A stretch of DNA of 64,000 nt from Allobosea sp. Root381. Lineage in GTDB: Bacteria; Pseudomonadota; Alphaproteobacteria; Rhizobiales; Beijerinckiaceae. The stretch lies in assembly GCF_001429395.1 (NCBI RefSeq), contig NZ_LMJT01000001.1:462740-526739 (forward strand). Reading direction: 5' to 3'. Position numbers and translations under genes: made by a program. Numbering within the stretch: the stretch's first letter is position 1; the number at the start of each line of letters is the position of its first letter. A model generated the notes under the pieces. The model was not told the origin of the DNA. It ran no database searches and was given only the letters and a program-made list of their open reading frames with translations. Below are positions 45,617 through 54,713 of the stretch, in pieces.

Positions 45617-45886
45617 CTATCTGCTGCTTTCGACGACGCGGCAGCTATCGCCCCCATGCCCACGGCAAAAGTTCAGAGCCGCCCTGCGCGCTTCGGCGAC
45701 ATCCGCCTTGCCATACGCATAGCCGCAACCCTTGGTCTTGCCCTTGGCAAAAGCCTTCGAGCCTTTGGATCCGGCGTAGACGTCGTAGCCCTTGATGCAC
45801 CCTGCGCCCATGCCGGCCGGTTGAGCCAGCGCGGGCGCTGCAATCAGCAGGAGCGCAATCACGCTCGACGGTCGAAGTAGTTTCAT
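45617..45886 (-). CDS. Small secreted protein, DUF4189-like
   Basis: An 89-residue exported protein with a signal peptide ending near ALAQP (about 22). The C-terminal half KGCGYAYGKADVAEARRAAL followed by NFCRGHGGDSCRVVES resembles the DUF4189 repeat unit, with three cysteines. G-rich GGGGGG sequence lies just before ATG 45886. The 45398-45616 stretch downstream contains nothing I can assign. Function unknown. Confidence 0.7.
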   Translation of the reverse strand: MKLLRPSSVIALLLIAAPALAQPAGMGAGCIKGYDVYAGSKGSKAFAKGKTKGCGYAYGKADVAEARRAALNFCRGHGGDSCRVVESSR

Positions 45887-46299
45887 AGTAGCCCCCCGGC
45901 TCTGCACTGGTCGTTATCGACGATAGCTCATTATCTGACGTAAGCGGCGATGCAAGAGGCCTGCAGAAAATGCCGGATCACGTTAGGATACTCCTGAGTA
46001 TCGGCAGGTTTGGTGCGCCGTGTGTCAAGCTGACGCGCTCTTTCACAAAGACAGGATGCTCGCAGACGGGGTGCCACAGATCGACTTCATGCAGTCCGCC
46101 AAGGCCTCGGTCAGCCGGTTCGTCGAGGTGATCGAGGAGCGCGGCCCCCCGTTCTGCTGGAGAAAGCTGACGCCGGACGCAGCACGAGAACCGCGTCTGC
46201 CGCACTCACATTGATCTCTGAGATGCCCGAAAACGAAACTCCCGCAGATGCGACCTTTCGCCTGCCCCTTGATCTCCTCGCCCCTCTCCTCCATCTTTC

Positions 46300-46352
46300 C
46301 CCTCGCGAGGACGACCTCCCCATTTCGGGTCGACATGCCGGGACGGCCCGGC
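46300..46352 (+). promoter_or_regulatory. Guanidine-II (mini-ykkC) riboswitch upstream of sugE
   Basis: Two hairpins with the class-defining ACGR loops are present. P1 is GAGG-ACGA-CCTC at 46307-46318 and P2 is GCCGGG-ACGG-CCCGGC at 46337-46352. The linker segment CCCCAT (46318-46323) is a perfect complement of ATGGGG (46361-46366), the ribosome binding site of sugE. That fits the known mechanism, in which guanidinium stabilises the loop-loop dimer and frees the ribosome binding site. The downstream gene is a SugE/Gdx guanidinium exporter, the canonical target. The upstream stretch 45887-46299 holds no gene I can support. Confidence 0.85.
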
Positions 46353-46374
46353 TTTGCCCAATGGGGTAAAAGTC

Positions 46375-46692
46375 ATGGCTTGGGTCTATCTGCTTGCCGC
46401 AGGCGCTCTCGAAATCGTCTGGGCCTTTTCGATGAAGCAATCGGACGGGTTCACGAAGCTGACTCCGTCCGCCATCACCATCGTGACGATGATCGGCAGC
46501 TTCGCGCTGCTGGCGCTCGCCATGCGCAGCCTGCCGCTTGGCACCGCCTATACGATCTGGACCGGCATCGGTGCGGTCGGCGCCTTCACGGTCGGTGTCC
46601 TGTTTCTCGGCGAGGCGCTGACGCCCATGCGGATGATCGCCGCACTGTTGATCGTCTCCGGCCTGGTAATGATGAAGATCTCGGCGCACTAA
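46375..46692 (+). CDS. sugE: SMR family guanidinium exporter (SugE/Gdx type)
   Basis: A 105-residue four-helix membrane protein. E13 in GALEIVWAFSMKQSDGFTKL is the proton/substrate carboxylate. LPLGTAYTIWTGIGAVGAF is the Gdx-type signature, different from multidrug EmrE-like members. Gdx proteins export guanidinium as antiparallel dimers. A guanidine-II riboswitch lies directly upstream with an anti-ribosome-binding-site linker. GGGG at 46363-46366 is the ribosome binding site. No second SMR gene is present, consistent with a homodimer. Confidence 0.93.
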   Translation: MAWVYLLAAGALEIVWAFSMKQSDGFTKLTPSAITIVTMIGSFALLALAMRSLPLGTAYTIWTGIGAVGAFTVGVLFLGEALTPMRMIAALLIVSGLVMMKISAH

Positions 46693-46874
46693 AATTCGAC
46701 GCATTTTCTTCACGCGAACCGGTAGCCACTTCGCTTGAAAATGCTCCCACCTCTTGCCGCGGCGCCCGGCGGTTGCTAGTGCGGGCGCGCCGCGGGACGA
46801 CCCGTGGCCCCAGACGCAAAGGGGACGGCCCCACGCCCTGCATCCGCAGGGCGTAGCTCCAAGCGGAGTGGGCC

Positions 46875-47618
46875 ATGGCGAACCCGACCGACCAGTTCCT
46901 CGTCAAGACGATCGTGCCGATCCAGATCGGCGGCATCGATCTCAGCTTCACCAATTCGGCACTGATGATGGCGGCGGCGACGCTGACCATCGCCGGCGGA
47001 CTGTCGCTCGCGCTGAGCCGCGCCGCGATCGTTCCCGGCCGCAGCCAGGCCCTGGCCGAGATGCTCTACGAGTTCGTCGCCCGTACGGTGACCGATTCGA
47101 CCGGGCGCGAGGGCATGCGCTTCCTGCCCTTCGTCTTCTCGCTCTTCAGCTTCGTGCTCGTGCTGAACCTGTTCGGCATGATCCCCGGCGCCTTCACCGT
47201 GACGAGCCAGATCGTCGTGACCTTCGCGCTGGCGCTACTCGTGATGGCGGTGGTGATCGCGACCGGCATCGTCCGCCACGGCGTCGGCTTCCTGAGGCTG
47301 TTCGTGCCCGATGTCCCGGCGTCGCTGCTGCCTTTCATCGTGCTGATCGAGATCGTCTCGTTCCTGTCACGCCCGATCAGCCTGAGCCTGCGCCTGTTCG
47401 CCAATCTCCTCGGCGGGCACATCGCGCTGAAGGTCTTCGGCAGCTTCGTCGTCGGGCTGACCGGCGCGGGTCTCGGCTATTCGCTGCTGGCGCCGCTGCC
47501 GCTGATCATGGCGGTGGCGCTCACCGCCTTCGAGTTCATGGTGGCGGCGCTGCAGGCTTATATCTTCGCGGTGCTGACCTGCATCTATCTCAACGACGCG
47601 CTGCATCCCCACCACTGA
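46875..47618 (+). CDS. atpB: F0F1 ATP synthase subunit a, solitary
   Basis: A 247-residue membrane subunit with the full family pattern. LRLFANLLGGHIALKVFGSF contains the essential arginine facing the c-ring, and QAYIFAVLTCIYLNDALHPH is the normal C-terminus. Length and motifs suggest it is functional. Unusually, no atpE, atpF or atpI gene is next to it; the neighbours are sugE and an EamA transporter. An 8-bp hairpin (ACGCCCTG/CAGGGCGT, about 46831-46852) precedes the start. It is either a split F0 operon or a second copy. Confidence 0.93.
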   Translation: MANPTDQFLVKTIVPIQIGGIDLSFTNSALMMAAATLTIAGGLSLALSRAAIVPGRSQALAEMLYEFVARTVTDSTGREGMRFLPFVFSLFSFVLVLNLFGMIPGAFTVTSQIVVTFALALLVMAVVIATGIVRHGVGFLRLFVPDVPASLLPFIVLIEIVSFLSRPISLSLRLFANLLGGHIALKVFGSFVVGLTGAGLGYSLLAPLPLIMAVALTAFEFMVAALQAYIFAVLTCIYLNDALHPHH

Positions 47619-47713
47619 CGGCGGCGAACCTCAGCGGAGACGCGCCGCTCCCGCATCGGCCTCGCGCCGAAATGGCATGACGCGGCAGCGCCGGCATGAC
47701 GCATAGTCGCGCC

Positions 47714-48607
47714 ATGCCGCACGCCCCTGCCCGCTCTCTCCTGCTCGTCCCGCTGCTCGGCCTGCTCTGGGGCTTCAATTGGCCGGCGGTGCGGATCTCG
47801 CTGACCGAGATCGCGCCCTGGACGCTGCGGGCCGGCGGCATGGCCTTCGCCGGGCTGGCGCTGGTCGCAATCGCGCTGGCGAGCGGCAAGTCTCTTTCGG
47901 TGCCGCGGCGGCAATGGCTGCGGCTGGTGGTCGCGGGCTTTCTCTCGATCGCCGCCTTCAACGTGCTGCTCGCCTTCGCCCAGCTCGCGGCGCCGACCTC
48001 GCGCGCCGCGATCCTGACCTTCACCATGCCGATCTGGGCGACGATCCTGGCGCGCTTCATGCTGGCCGAGCCCCTCGACCATCGCCGGCTGCTGGGGCTC
48101 GGGCTTGGTGCGGCCGGCCTTCTCTGCCTCGGCCTGCCGCTGATCGCGAGCGGCAACCTCTCGGTCGGCCTGCTCTATGCGCTGATCGCCAGCGTCAGCT
48201 GGGCGCTGGGCACGATCGTCACCAAGCGCTGGCCGGTCGATGCGCCCGCCGTGACCATCGCCGCCTGGCAATTGCTGATCGGCGGGGCGGCGGCCGGCAT
48301 CGGCATGCTCGCCTTCGAAGGCCTGCCCGTTCCCAAGATGCTGGAGCCGCGGACCTTCGCCGCGCTCGGCTTCCACATCCTCGGCGCGCAGGCGCTGGCC
48401 TATTTCCTCTGGTTCACGGTGATCGCGCGGTTGCCGGCAGGCATCGCCAGCCTCGGCACGCTGATGGTGCCGGCCGTGGGCGTGCTCGGTTCGGTCGCGC
48501 TGCTGGCTGAGCGCCCGACGCCGAGCGACTGGCTCGGCCTCGCACTGGTGATAACGGCCTCGGGCTCGATCATGCTGCCGGTACGGAAGGCGAAAGGGAC
48601 GGCCTAG
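47714..48607 (+). CDS. EamA (DMT) family transporter
   Basis: A 297-residue membrane protein with ten helices in two EamA repeats, starting [20 protein letters not shown], with the second repeat at [23 protein letters not shown] transporters move metabolites or amino acids outward; the substrate is unknown. ATG 47714 is chosen, and ATG 47696 is an alternative; neither has a clear ribosome binding site. Its stop overlaps the stop of convergent mutL. Confidence 0.88.
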   Translation: MPHAPARSLLLVPLLGLLWGFNWPAVRISLTEIAPWTLRAGGMAFAGLALVAIALASGKSLSVPRRQWLRLVVAGFLSIAAFNVLLAFAQLAAPTSRAAILTFTMPIWATILARFMLAEPLDHRRLLGLGLGAAGLLCLGLPLIASGNLSVGLLYALIASVSWALGTIVTKRWPVDAPAVTIAAWQLLIGGAAAGIGMLAFEGLPVPKMLEPRTFAALGFHILGAQALAYFLWFTVIARLPAGIASLGTLMVPAVGVLGSVALLAERPTPSDWLGLALVITASGSIMLPVRKAKGTA

Positions 48608-50409
48608 CGGCGCCCGAAAAGACGCTCGATATCCGCCAGCTTGAGTTCGACATAGGTCGGCCGGCCGTGGTTGCACTGGCCGGAATTGGGCGTGACTTCC
48701 ATCTCGCGCAGCAGCGCGTCCATCTCCTCGGGACGGAGCCGGCGGCCGGCGCGGACGGAGTTGTGGCAGGCCATCGTCGCCAGCACATGGTCGAGGCGAC
48801 GTTCCAGCGAGCCGGCCGTCCCGTGCTCGGCCAGCGCATCGGCGACGTCGCGGACCAGCTTCTGGAGATTGCCGCCGGCGAGTTGCTGCGGTGCCTCGCG
48901 CACCAGAACGGCGCCCGGTCCGAAGGGTTCGAGCCGCAGGCCCAGCGTCTCGAGCTCCTCGCCGGCGGCGTTCAGCCGGTCGGCATCGACGGGGTCGAGC
49001 TCGACCACCTCCGGCAGCAGCAGGGGCTGGCGAGCGATCCCGTTCTTCGCACGCTCGCCCTTCAGCCGCTCATAGACGAGGCGTTCATGGGCCGCATGCT
49101 GGTCGACGATGACGACGCCTTCCCGCGTCTGCGCGACGATATAGGTCTCGTGGAGCTGGGCGCGCGCCGCGCCGAGCGGGCGGTCGAGCGCATCGGGCGC
49201 AGGCTCTGCGAGATGGGCACGGGCGTCGGCGGAGGGCGCGGCGAGATCGGAAAAGCCCTGCTGGTTGCCGGCATCGTAGCGCCCCGCAGGAGCCGTCCAG
49301 GCGGGACCGGATGGCAGGTTCGGCCGCATCGGCGTGTTGGCGTTACCGGCGCCAGTGAAGACGGCGCGGAAGGCTTCCAGCGTGCGGGCGCCGCCGGTCG
49401 TGGTGGCGCGGTGGCCTGCCTCGGCCAGCGCGCCCTTCAGCCCGGAGACGACGAGGCCGCGCACCAGCCCCGGGTCGCGGAAGCGGACCTCGCTCTTGGC
49501 CGGATGGACGTTGACGTCGACGAGGCGCGGGTCGCAGGCGATGTCGAGGAAGAGCACAGGGTGGCGGTCGGAGGGCACGACGTCGGCATAGGCGCCTCGC
49601 ACCGCCGAGAGCAGCAGCTTGTCGCGCACCGGGCGGCCGTTGACGGCCAGATGCACGCCAGCCGAGGTGCCGCGGTGGAAGGTCGGCAGGCCGGCGAATC
49701 CGGTGACGCGGAAGCCCTCGCGCTCCGCGTCGAGCCGAAGCGCATTCTCCGGAAAGTCGCGCCCCAGCGCCCGGCCGAGCCGGCGCAGCCGGCCGTCCTC
49801 ACCCAGAGCCTCGGCCGGCCAGTCGAAGGGCGAGACATGCTCGCCCTCCAACGCGAAGCGGATTTCGGGATGCGCGATGGCGAGGCGGCGCAGCATCTCG
49901 GAGACGGCCTGCGCCTCGGCCCGGTCGCTCTTCAGGAATTTCAGGCGGGCGGGGGTGAAGATGAAAAGGTCGCTGACTTCGATGCGCGTGCCGATCGCGG
50001 CGGCGACGGGACGCACCACGCCTTTCTCGCCGGCCTCGACGACGAGGCCGGAGCCCTGGGCGGCGTCGTGCCGGCGGGTCGCGATCGAGAGGCGCGCGAC
50101 CGAGCCGATCGAGGGCAGCGCCTCGCCGCGGAAGCCGAGCGAGCGGATCGCGAAGAGATCGCCATCGGGGAGCTTGGAGGTGGCATGACGCTCGACGGCG
50201 AGCGCGAGGTCCTCCGGCGTCATGCCGGCGCCGTCATCGACCACGCGGATCAGCTCGCGCCCGCCGGCGGCGATCGTGACGGAGATCGCGCGGGCGCCGG
50301 CATCGATCGCGTTCTCGACCAGCTCCTTCACGGCCGCGGCCGGCCGCTCGATCACCTCGCCGGCGGCGATGCGGTCGACCAGGACGGGATCGAGGCGGCG
50401 GACGGACAT
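48604..50409 (-). CDS. mutL: DNA mismatch repair protein MutL, endonuclease type
   Basis: A 601-residue protein. The GHKL ATPase region is intact ([34 protein letters not shown]). The C-terminal domain has [12 protein letters not shown], matching the DQHA(X)2E(X)4E endonuclease motif, plus ACHNSVRAG and QCNHGRPTY. It is therefore a nicking MutL, as expected where MutH is absent. Convergent with the EamA gene, with 4-base overlap at the stops. MutS is not in the window. Confidence 0.96.
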   Translation of the reverse strand: MSVRRLDPVLVDRIAAGEVIERPAAAVKELVENAIDAGARAISVTIAAGGRELIRVVDDGAGMTPEDLALAVERHATSKLPDGDLFAIRSLGFRGEALPSIGSVARLSIATRRHDAAQGSGLVVEAGEKGVVRPVAAAIGTRIEVSDLFIFTPARLKFLKSDRAEAQAVSEMLRRLAIAHPEIRFALEGEHVSPFDWPAEALGEDGRLRRLGRALGRDFPENALRLDAEREGFRVTGFAGLPTFHRGTSAGVHLAVNGRPVRDKLLLSAVRGAYADVVPSDRHPVLFLDIACDPRLVDVNVHPAKSEVRFRDPGLVRGLVVSGLKGALAEAGHRATTTGGARTLEAFRAVFTGAGNANTPMRPNLPSGPAWTAPAGRYDAGNQQGFSDLAAPSADARAHLAEPAPDALDRPLGAARAQLHETYIVAQTREGVVIVDQHAAHERLVYERLKGERAKNGIARQPLLLPEVVELDPVDADRLNAAGEELETLGLRLEPFGPGAVLVREAPQQLAGGNLQKLVRDVADALAEHGTAGSLERRLDHVLATMACHNSVRAGRRLRPEEMDALLREMEVTPNSGQCNHGRPTYVELKLADIERLFGRR

Positions 50410-50516
50410 GGGGCGATCCGGAAGAGCGAGTCAGGGTGACAGCGAATCGTGCCGCCTCCTCAGGGAGGATAGCGGCGGAGGGCGCTCGACGCTCGCAGCG
50501 TGAGCGTTCTCCTCAA

Positions 50517-50628
50517 CCCTCATCCTGAGGAGCCGCAAAGCGGCGTCTCGAAGGATGCTCCAGCTTTATCCGGAGCATCCTGGAACATCCTTCGAGACGC
50601 GGGCCTTGCCCGCTCCTCAGGATGAGGG
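50517..50628. repeat. Dispersed palindromic repeat, type D copy 2
   Basis: CCCTCATCCTGAGGAGC opens and GCTCCTCAGGATGAGGG closes the element. GCGTCTCGAAGGATG mirrors CATCCTTCGAGACGC. It lies between mutL and the M16 gene and is more regular than the copy at 39131-39240. Confidence 0.75.
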
Positions 50629-50665
50629 CTGAGGGATGGACCGCAATTCGAATTGCGGGCGCTTC

Positions 50666-51958
50666 TCAGACCAGATCGACCGGTCGACCCACCGCCTGGA
50701 CCAAGAGGCGCGGGTCGCCGAAGAGGCGCTCGGCGACACGCTTGACCTCGGCCAGCGTCACTGCGGCGAAGAGCCGGTTGCGCTCGGCCAAGAAGTCGGG
50801 CTCGAAGCCGTTGACCGCGAGGCTCAGGAGCTCGGAGGCGATCTTCGGCGAGGTGTCGAAGCGCAGCGGGTAGGAGCCGATGATGTAGCGCTTGGCCTCC
50901 TCGACCTCGTGCTCGCTCGGGCCCTCGTCTGCGAGCTTGGCCATCTCGTCGCGGATCACCTTCATCGATTCGGCGGCGCGGTCGTTGCGGGTGGCGGTAC
51001 CGCCGACCAGCATGGCGCCCTCGCGCAGCGGCATCAGCGTCGAGGAGACGCCATAGGCGAGCCCGCGCTTCTCGCGGACCTCCTGGAACAGCCGCGAGGT
51101 GAAGGCAGAGCCGCCGAGAATATGGTTCAGCACGCTGCCGGTGATGAAGTCCGGATCATGCCGCATCAGACCCGGGCCGACGAAGCGCAGCACGGTCTGC
51201 GGCACGTCGAGATCGATAACATGGGTCTCGCCAAGGCCCTGGATCGGCAGAGGCTGGCCCGGCAGGTCGCGCGGCCGGCCTTCCGGCAACACACCGAAGA
51301 CCTGGTCGAGGCGGCGGGCGAGCTCGTCAGCCGTGATGTCGCCGACGACGACGACCTTGAGGCCGGCGCGGGCGAGAAGCCCTTGCGACATCGCCTTCAG
51401 CGCAGCCGGTTCCAGCCGCGAAACGCTGTCGACATCGCCGCGCTCGGGGCGGGCATAGGCATGGCCGGCGAAGGCCGCGGCATAGAGGGCGTTGCGGCAG
51501 AGCGTCTCGGGATTCTGCGCCTGGCGCTGCAGCCCGGCGACGACCTGCGCCTTGACCCTTTCCACGGCGTCGGCATCGAAGCGCGGGGCGCCGACAGCGA
51601 GCGACAAAAGCTCGAAGGCCGTGTCGCGATGGCTGGACAGCGTCTGCAGATGGCCATGGAAATCGTCGCGGCGCGCATCGAAGCCGAGGCTGATCGCATG
51701 GTCGGCGAGCTTGCCGTGGAAGGCCTCGGCGTCGAGATCGCCCGCGCCCTCATCGAGAAGGCCGGACACAAGATAGGCGCTGCCGGCGGCATTGTCGGGG
51801 TCGCGCGTGGCGCCGCCGTCGAAGGCGAAATCTACGGCGATCAGCGGCAGGCTGTGCTCCTCGACGAGCCAGGCCTCGACGCCGTTAGCCGAGCGGACCT
51901 TCTGGACCGCCAGAGCGGGGCCGGCGAGGTTGATTGCAGCGGGAATGGGTGCGTTCAT
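50666..51958 (-). CDS. M16 family peptidase homologue, non-catalytic partner
   Basis: A 430-residue M16 protein. The HxxEH zinc site is replaced by AGSAYLVSGLLDEG, so it should not be catalytic. The C-domain motif SRLFQEVREKRGLAYGVSS, which binds substrate in the partner, is retained. It follows a catalytic M16 gene by 46 bases on the same strand. Such pairs form heterodimeric peptidases. AGGAC upstream supports start 51958 over the longer ORF. Confidence 0.88.
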   Translation of the reverse strand: MNAPIPAAINLAGPALAVQKVRSANGVEAWLVEEHSLPLIAVDFAFDGGATRDPDNAAGSAYLVSGLLDEGAGDLDAEAFHGKLADHAISLGFDARRDDFHGHLQTLSSHRDTAFELLSLAVGAPRFDADAVERVKAQVVAGLQRQAQNPETLCRNALYAAAFAGHAYARPERGDVDSVSRLEPAALKAMSQGLLARAGLKVVVVGDITADELARRLDQVFGVLPEGRPRDLPGQPLPIQGLGETHVIDLDVPQTVLRFVGPGLMRHDPDFITGSVLNHILGGSAFTSRLFQEVREKRGLAYGVSSTLMPLREGAMLVGGTATRNDRAAESMKVIRDEMAKLADEGPSEHEVEEAKRYIIGSYPLRFDTSPKIASELLSLAVNGFEPDFLAERNRLFAAVTLAEVKRVAERLFGDPRLLVQAVGRPVDLV

Positions 51959-52004
51959 GTCATGTCCTGACGGCAGGCGCCGGTCTCGGGCGGGAACGGC
52001 GTGT

Positions 52005-53297
52005 TCAGGCGGAAGGCAGCAGCAGGCCGGTGACGCCACGGTCCGGCCGGAGATAGCGGCGGGCGGCCTCGATCACGGCGTCGCGCGGCACGGCCTCGAT
52101 CCGGGACGGCCAAGCCAGCACGTCCTCGACGGTCTCGCCCACCGCGAGCGATGCACCGAAAATGCGGGCGAGCGAGGACTGGTTGTCGCGGGCGAAGATC
52201 GTCTCGGCGACGAGCCGGGTGCGGGCGCGGGCGAGCTCGAGCTCGCTCGGCCCTTCGGCGAGGAAGGTCGCCAGCGCGGCGTCCAGCCCCGCTTCGAGCG
52301 CGGCCATCTCGACGCCGGGGCGCGGGCTGGTCGAGAGCTGGAAGGCGGCACGGTCGACCATCGAGCCCATGAAATAGGCGCTGGCGCCGGAGGCCAGCTC
52401 GTCCTCGACGCAGAGCGTGCGATAGAGCCGCGAGGTCGTGCCGCCGCCGAGGATTTCGGCGGCGATCTCGAGCGCGAAAACCTCGCCCGGGTCCCCGCTG
52501 AGATAAGTCGGGGTCAGCCAGGCGCGCCGCAGCGAAGGCTGGCGCACGCGCGGATCGCTGAGCGACACACGGCGCGCGGCGCGCGGATCGGGCTCTGCCG
52601 GGCGCTTGCGGACGGGCTTCTCGCCGCGCGCCGGGATCGCGCCATAGGTTTCCTCGGCGAGGCGGCGCACGGTTGCGGCATCGGTATCGCCGGCGACGAC
52701 GAGGATCGCGTTCTCGGGGGTGTAGAAGCGCTGGTAGTAGGCGAAGGCGTCGCCGCGGCCGAGTTCCTCGATCTCGTGCTCCCAGCCGATGATCGGCGTG
52801 CCGTAGGGATGGTGCACGAAGAGGGCCGAGGAGAACTCCTCGCCGAGCTGCGCGGCCGGGTCCGCATCGACGCGCATCTTGCGCTCTTCGAGGACGACGT
52901 CGCGCTCAGGCGCAACGACGCTCTCGTCGAAGGCCAGCCCCGTCATCCGGTCGGCCTCGTAATCCATCATCGCCCGCAGATGCTCCTTCGGCACGCGCTG
53001 GAAATAGGCGGTGTAGTCGAAGGAGGTGAAGGCGTTCTCCTGGCCACCGAAGCCGGCGACGATCTTGGAGAACTCGCCCGCCGGCCATTTGGCCGTGCCC
53101 TTGAACATCAGGTGCTCGAGGAAATGCGCGATGCCGGACTTGCCCGCCGGATCATCGGCCGAGCCGTTGCGATACCAGACCATATGGGTCACCACCGGAG
53201 CGCGGTGGTCCGGCACGACGACGACATCCAGGCCGTTATCGAGTTGGAAGGCTGTGACGGGCTGGGCGGCCTGGCTCTGCTGCGGATGCACGTTCAC
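52005..53297 (-). CDS. M16 family zinc peptidase, catalytic subunit
   Basis: A 430-residue protein with the zinc motif HFLEH at 58-62, followed by MFKGTAKWPAGEFSKIVAGF and an ERDVVLEERKMRVD stretch that supplies the third ligand. I prefer GTG 53297 (GGGAG ten bases upstream); the ORF extends to 53441 with an atypical leader. Paired with the non-catalytic M16 gene downstream, and preceded by a secreted hypothetical protein and lspA. Likely degrades periplasmic or imported peptides; location is uncertain because no clear signal peptide appears. Confidence 0.9.
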   Translation of the reverse strand: MNVHPQQSQAAQPVTAFQLDNGLDVVVVPDHRAPVVTHMVWYRNGSADDPAGKSGIAHFLEHLMFKGTAKWPAGEFSKIVAGFGGQENAFTSFDYTAYFQRVPKEHLRAMMDYEADRMTGLAFDESVVAPERDVVLEERKMRVDADPAAQLGEEFSSALFVHHPYGTPIIGWEHEIEELGRGDAFAYYQRFYTPENAILVVAGDTDAATVRRLAEETYGAIPARGEKPVRKRPAEPDPRAARRVSLSDPRVRQPSLRRAWLTPTYLSGDPGEVFALEIAAEILGGGTTSRLYRTLCVEDELASGASAYFMGSMVDRAAFQLSTSPRPGVEMAALEAGLDAALATFLAEGPSELELARARTRLVAETIFARDNQSSLARIFGASLAVGETVEDVLAWPSRIEAVPRDAVIEAARRYLRPDRGVTGLLLPSA

Positions 53298-53507
53298 CTG
53301 AGGCCGTCTCCCGAGTTGCGCGGCTGCTGAGAACGCGCGGATGCAATGGCTACACGAATTGATAGGCGCACGAATGCTGCCGCGCCCGCGGGGATGTTCA
53401 AAGGCGAGATAGGGCGGCGTTGCACGAAACGCCAGAGCCATGCGCCGTCAGCTGCAATCGGCGAGCCGGGCGGTTCCGCCATGCGGCAACCGGCCCGACA
53501 TCGCGCC

Positions 53508-54155
53508 TCACTGCTGCACCGGAATCCTGCCGGTCAGGAACTCGCGCTGGCCGGTGGACTGCCTGTCCTCGACGGGGCCGGCGCGGCCCGGGCCGAGCGC
53601 AGCCGTACCGGCCGGGCGGCGGTAGCCCACCGGCGGCTCGGAAAGCAGACGGCGCGGCGGCTCCTCGCCATGGACCAGCTGGTCGGCGGCATCCTGGTTG
53701 CGGCGCGCGGCCAGGTCACGGCCGATTTTGATCGGCTCGATCTGGTTGCTGTAGTTGTTGGACTCCTCGGCGACCATCGGGCGGCCGGCATCGCGCGCGG
53801 TGCGGCCGCGACGCAGCTCCTCCTGGCTGAGCAGGGGATTGTTGCGATAGTTGGGGTTGAAGACCGGCGCGCGCGTGCCCTCGGCATCGGCCCGGCGCTG
53901 GGCAACGTCGGGGTCGTTCGGCCAGGCGGTGTTGCGGGCGCTCGCCGGCTCCTGCGGCCGCGGCAGCACCGAGCTCGGCGGCACGACCAGCGGCGGGCGC
54001 TGCCGGTACTCGATATCATCTCCCGGCCGGCCGCCGCCGATGACGCCCTCCATCAGATTCTTGAAGAGCATGCCCTCCTGGGCGAACGCAGGCTGGGCCG
54101 CAAGCAGAAAGCCGCCGGCCAGCAGCAGATGCGTCACGCGGATGCGGTGAGCCAT
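53508..54155 (-). CDS. Secreted hypothetical protein of the lspA-M16 cluster
   Basis: A 215-residue exported protein with a signal peptide cleaved near AFAQEG (about 25). The mature part is rich in Pro, Arg and Asn (PPLVVPPSSVLPRPQEPASA) with no recognised domain, and probably mostly disordered. An excellent ribosome binding site GGGAGG lies before ATG 54155. It is placed between lspA and the M16 pair on the same strand, a position conserved from memory in Rhizobiales. Function unknown. Confidence 0.8.
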   Translation of the reverse strand: MAHRIRVTHLLLAGGFLLAAQPAFAQEGMLFKNLMEGVIGGGRPGDDIEYRQRPPLVVPPSSVLPRPQEPASARNTAWPNDPDVAQRRADAEGTRAPVFNPNYRNNPLLSQEELRRGRTARDAGRPMVAEESNNYSNQIEPIKIGRDLAARRNQDAADQLVHGEEPPRRLLSEPPVGYRRPAGTAALGPGRAGPVEDRQSTGQREFLTGRIPVQQ

Positions 54156-54230
54156 ATCAAACCTCCCTCGGGGCAATCGCTTCCCCGTCTCAAACCCCAG
54201 ACGAACGGCAAAAGGATGGCGAAGACGCAA

Positions 54231-54713
54231 CTATGCCGTCTTTCCAACGCCCGGGCGGAAGGACTCATACAGGAGCCCGACCACCCCGACAACGATGGCC
54301 GCGTCGGCGATATTGAAGATGTACCAGCTGAAGCTGCCGTAATGCAGGTGTACGAAATCAACCACCGCGCCATAGACGGTGCGGTCGACCCCGTTCCCGA
54401 GCGCTCCGCCGATGACCAGCGCGAGGCTGGCCACAGTGAGCGGGCGCGGCTCGCGCCACATCCAGCGCCAGAGCCAGATCGCCGCGACGATCGAGACCAG
54501 TACGAGGCCCCAGCGGCCGATATCGGTGCTCTGCTGGAAGAGGCCGTAGGAAATGCCCCGGTTCCAGGCGAGCACGATGTTCATGAACGGCGTGACCGCA
54601 AAGGGACCGGTCTCGGCAAGGCGCAGGCCGAAGAGCAGCCAGAGCTTCAACGCCTGGTCGGCGAGGAAGACGACCAGCACGATGCTGACGCCGAGGCGGC
54701 GGGTGCTGCTCAT
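54231..54713 (-). CDS. lspA: Lipoprotein signal peptidase (signal peptidase II)
   Basis: A 160-residue membrane aspartic protease that removes lipoprotein signal peptides. Four helices are visible. Catalytic aspartates are D119 in [17 protein letters not shown] and D137 in [11 protein letters not shown]. The start overlaps the ileS stop by ATGA, the classical ileS-lspA arrangement. A longer in-frame ORF to 54821 lies inside ileS. Confidence 0.96.
   Translation of the reverse strand: MSSTRRLGVSIVLVVFLADQALKLWLLFGLRLAETGPFAVTPFMNIVLAWNRGISYGLFQQSTDIGRWGLVLVSIVAAIWLWRWMWREPRPLTVASLALVIGGALGNGVDRTVYGAVVDFVHLHYGSFSWYIFNIADAAIVVGVVGLLYESFRPGVGKTA

Noticed and set aside
46020..46214. 64-codon frame upstream of sugE
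   Set aside because: Some protein-like segments, but no ribosome binding site, start context or family; kept only as an unexplained gap.
46213..46374. Guanidine-I (ykkC) riboswitch as the sugE regulator
   Set aside because: The conserved ykkC core is absent; the two ACGR hairpins fit the guanidine-II class instead.
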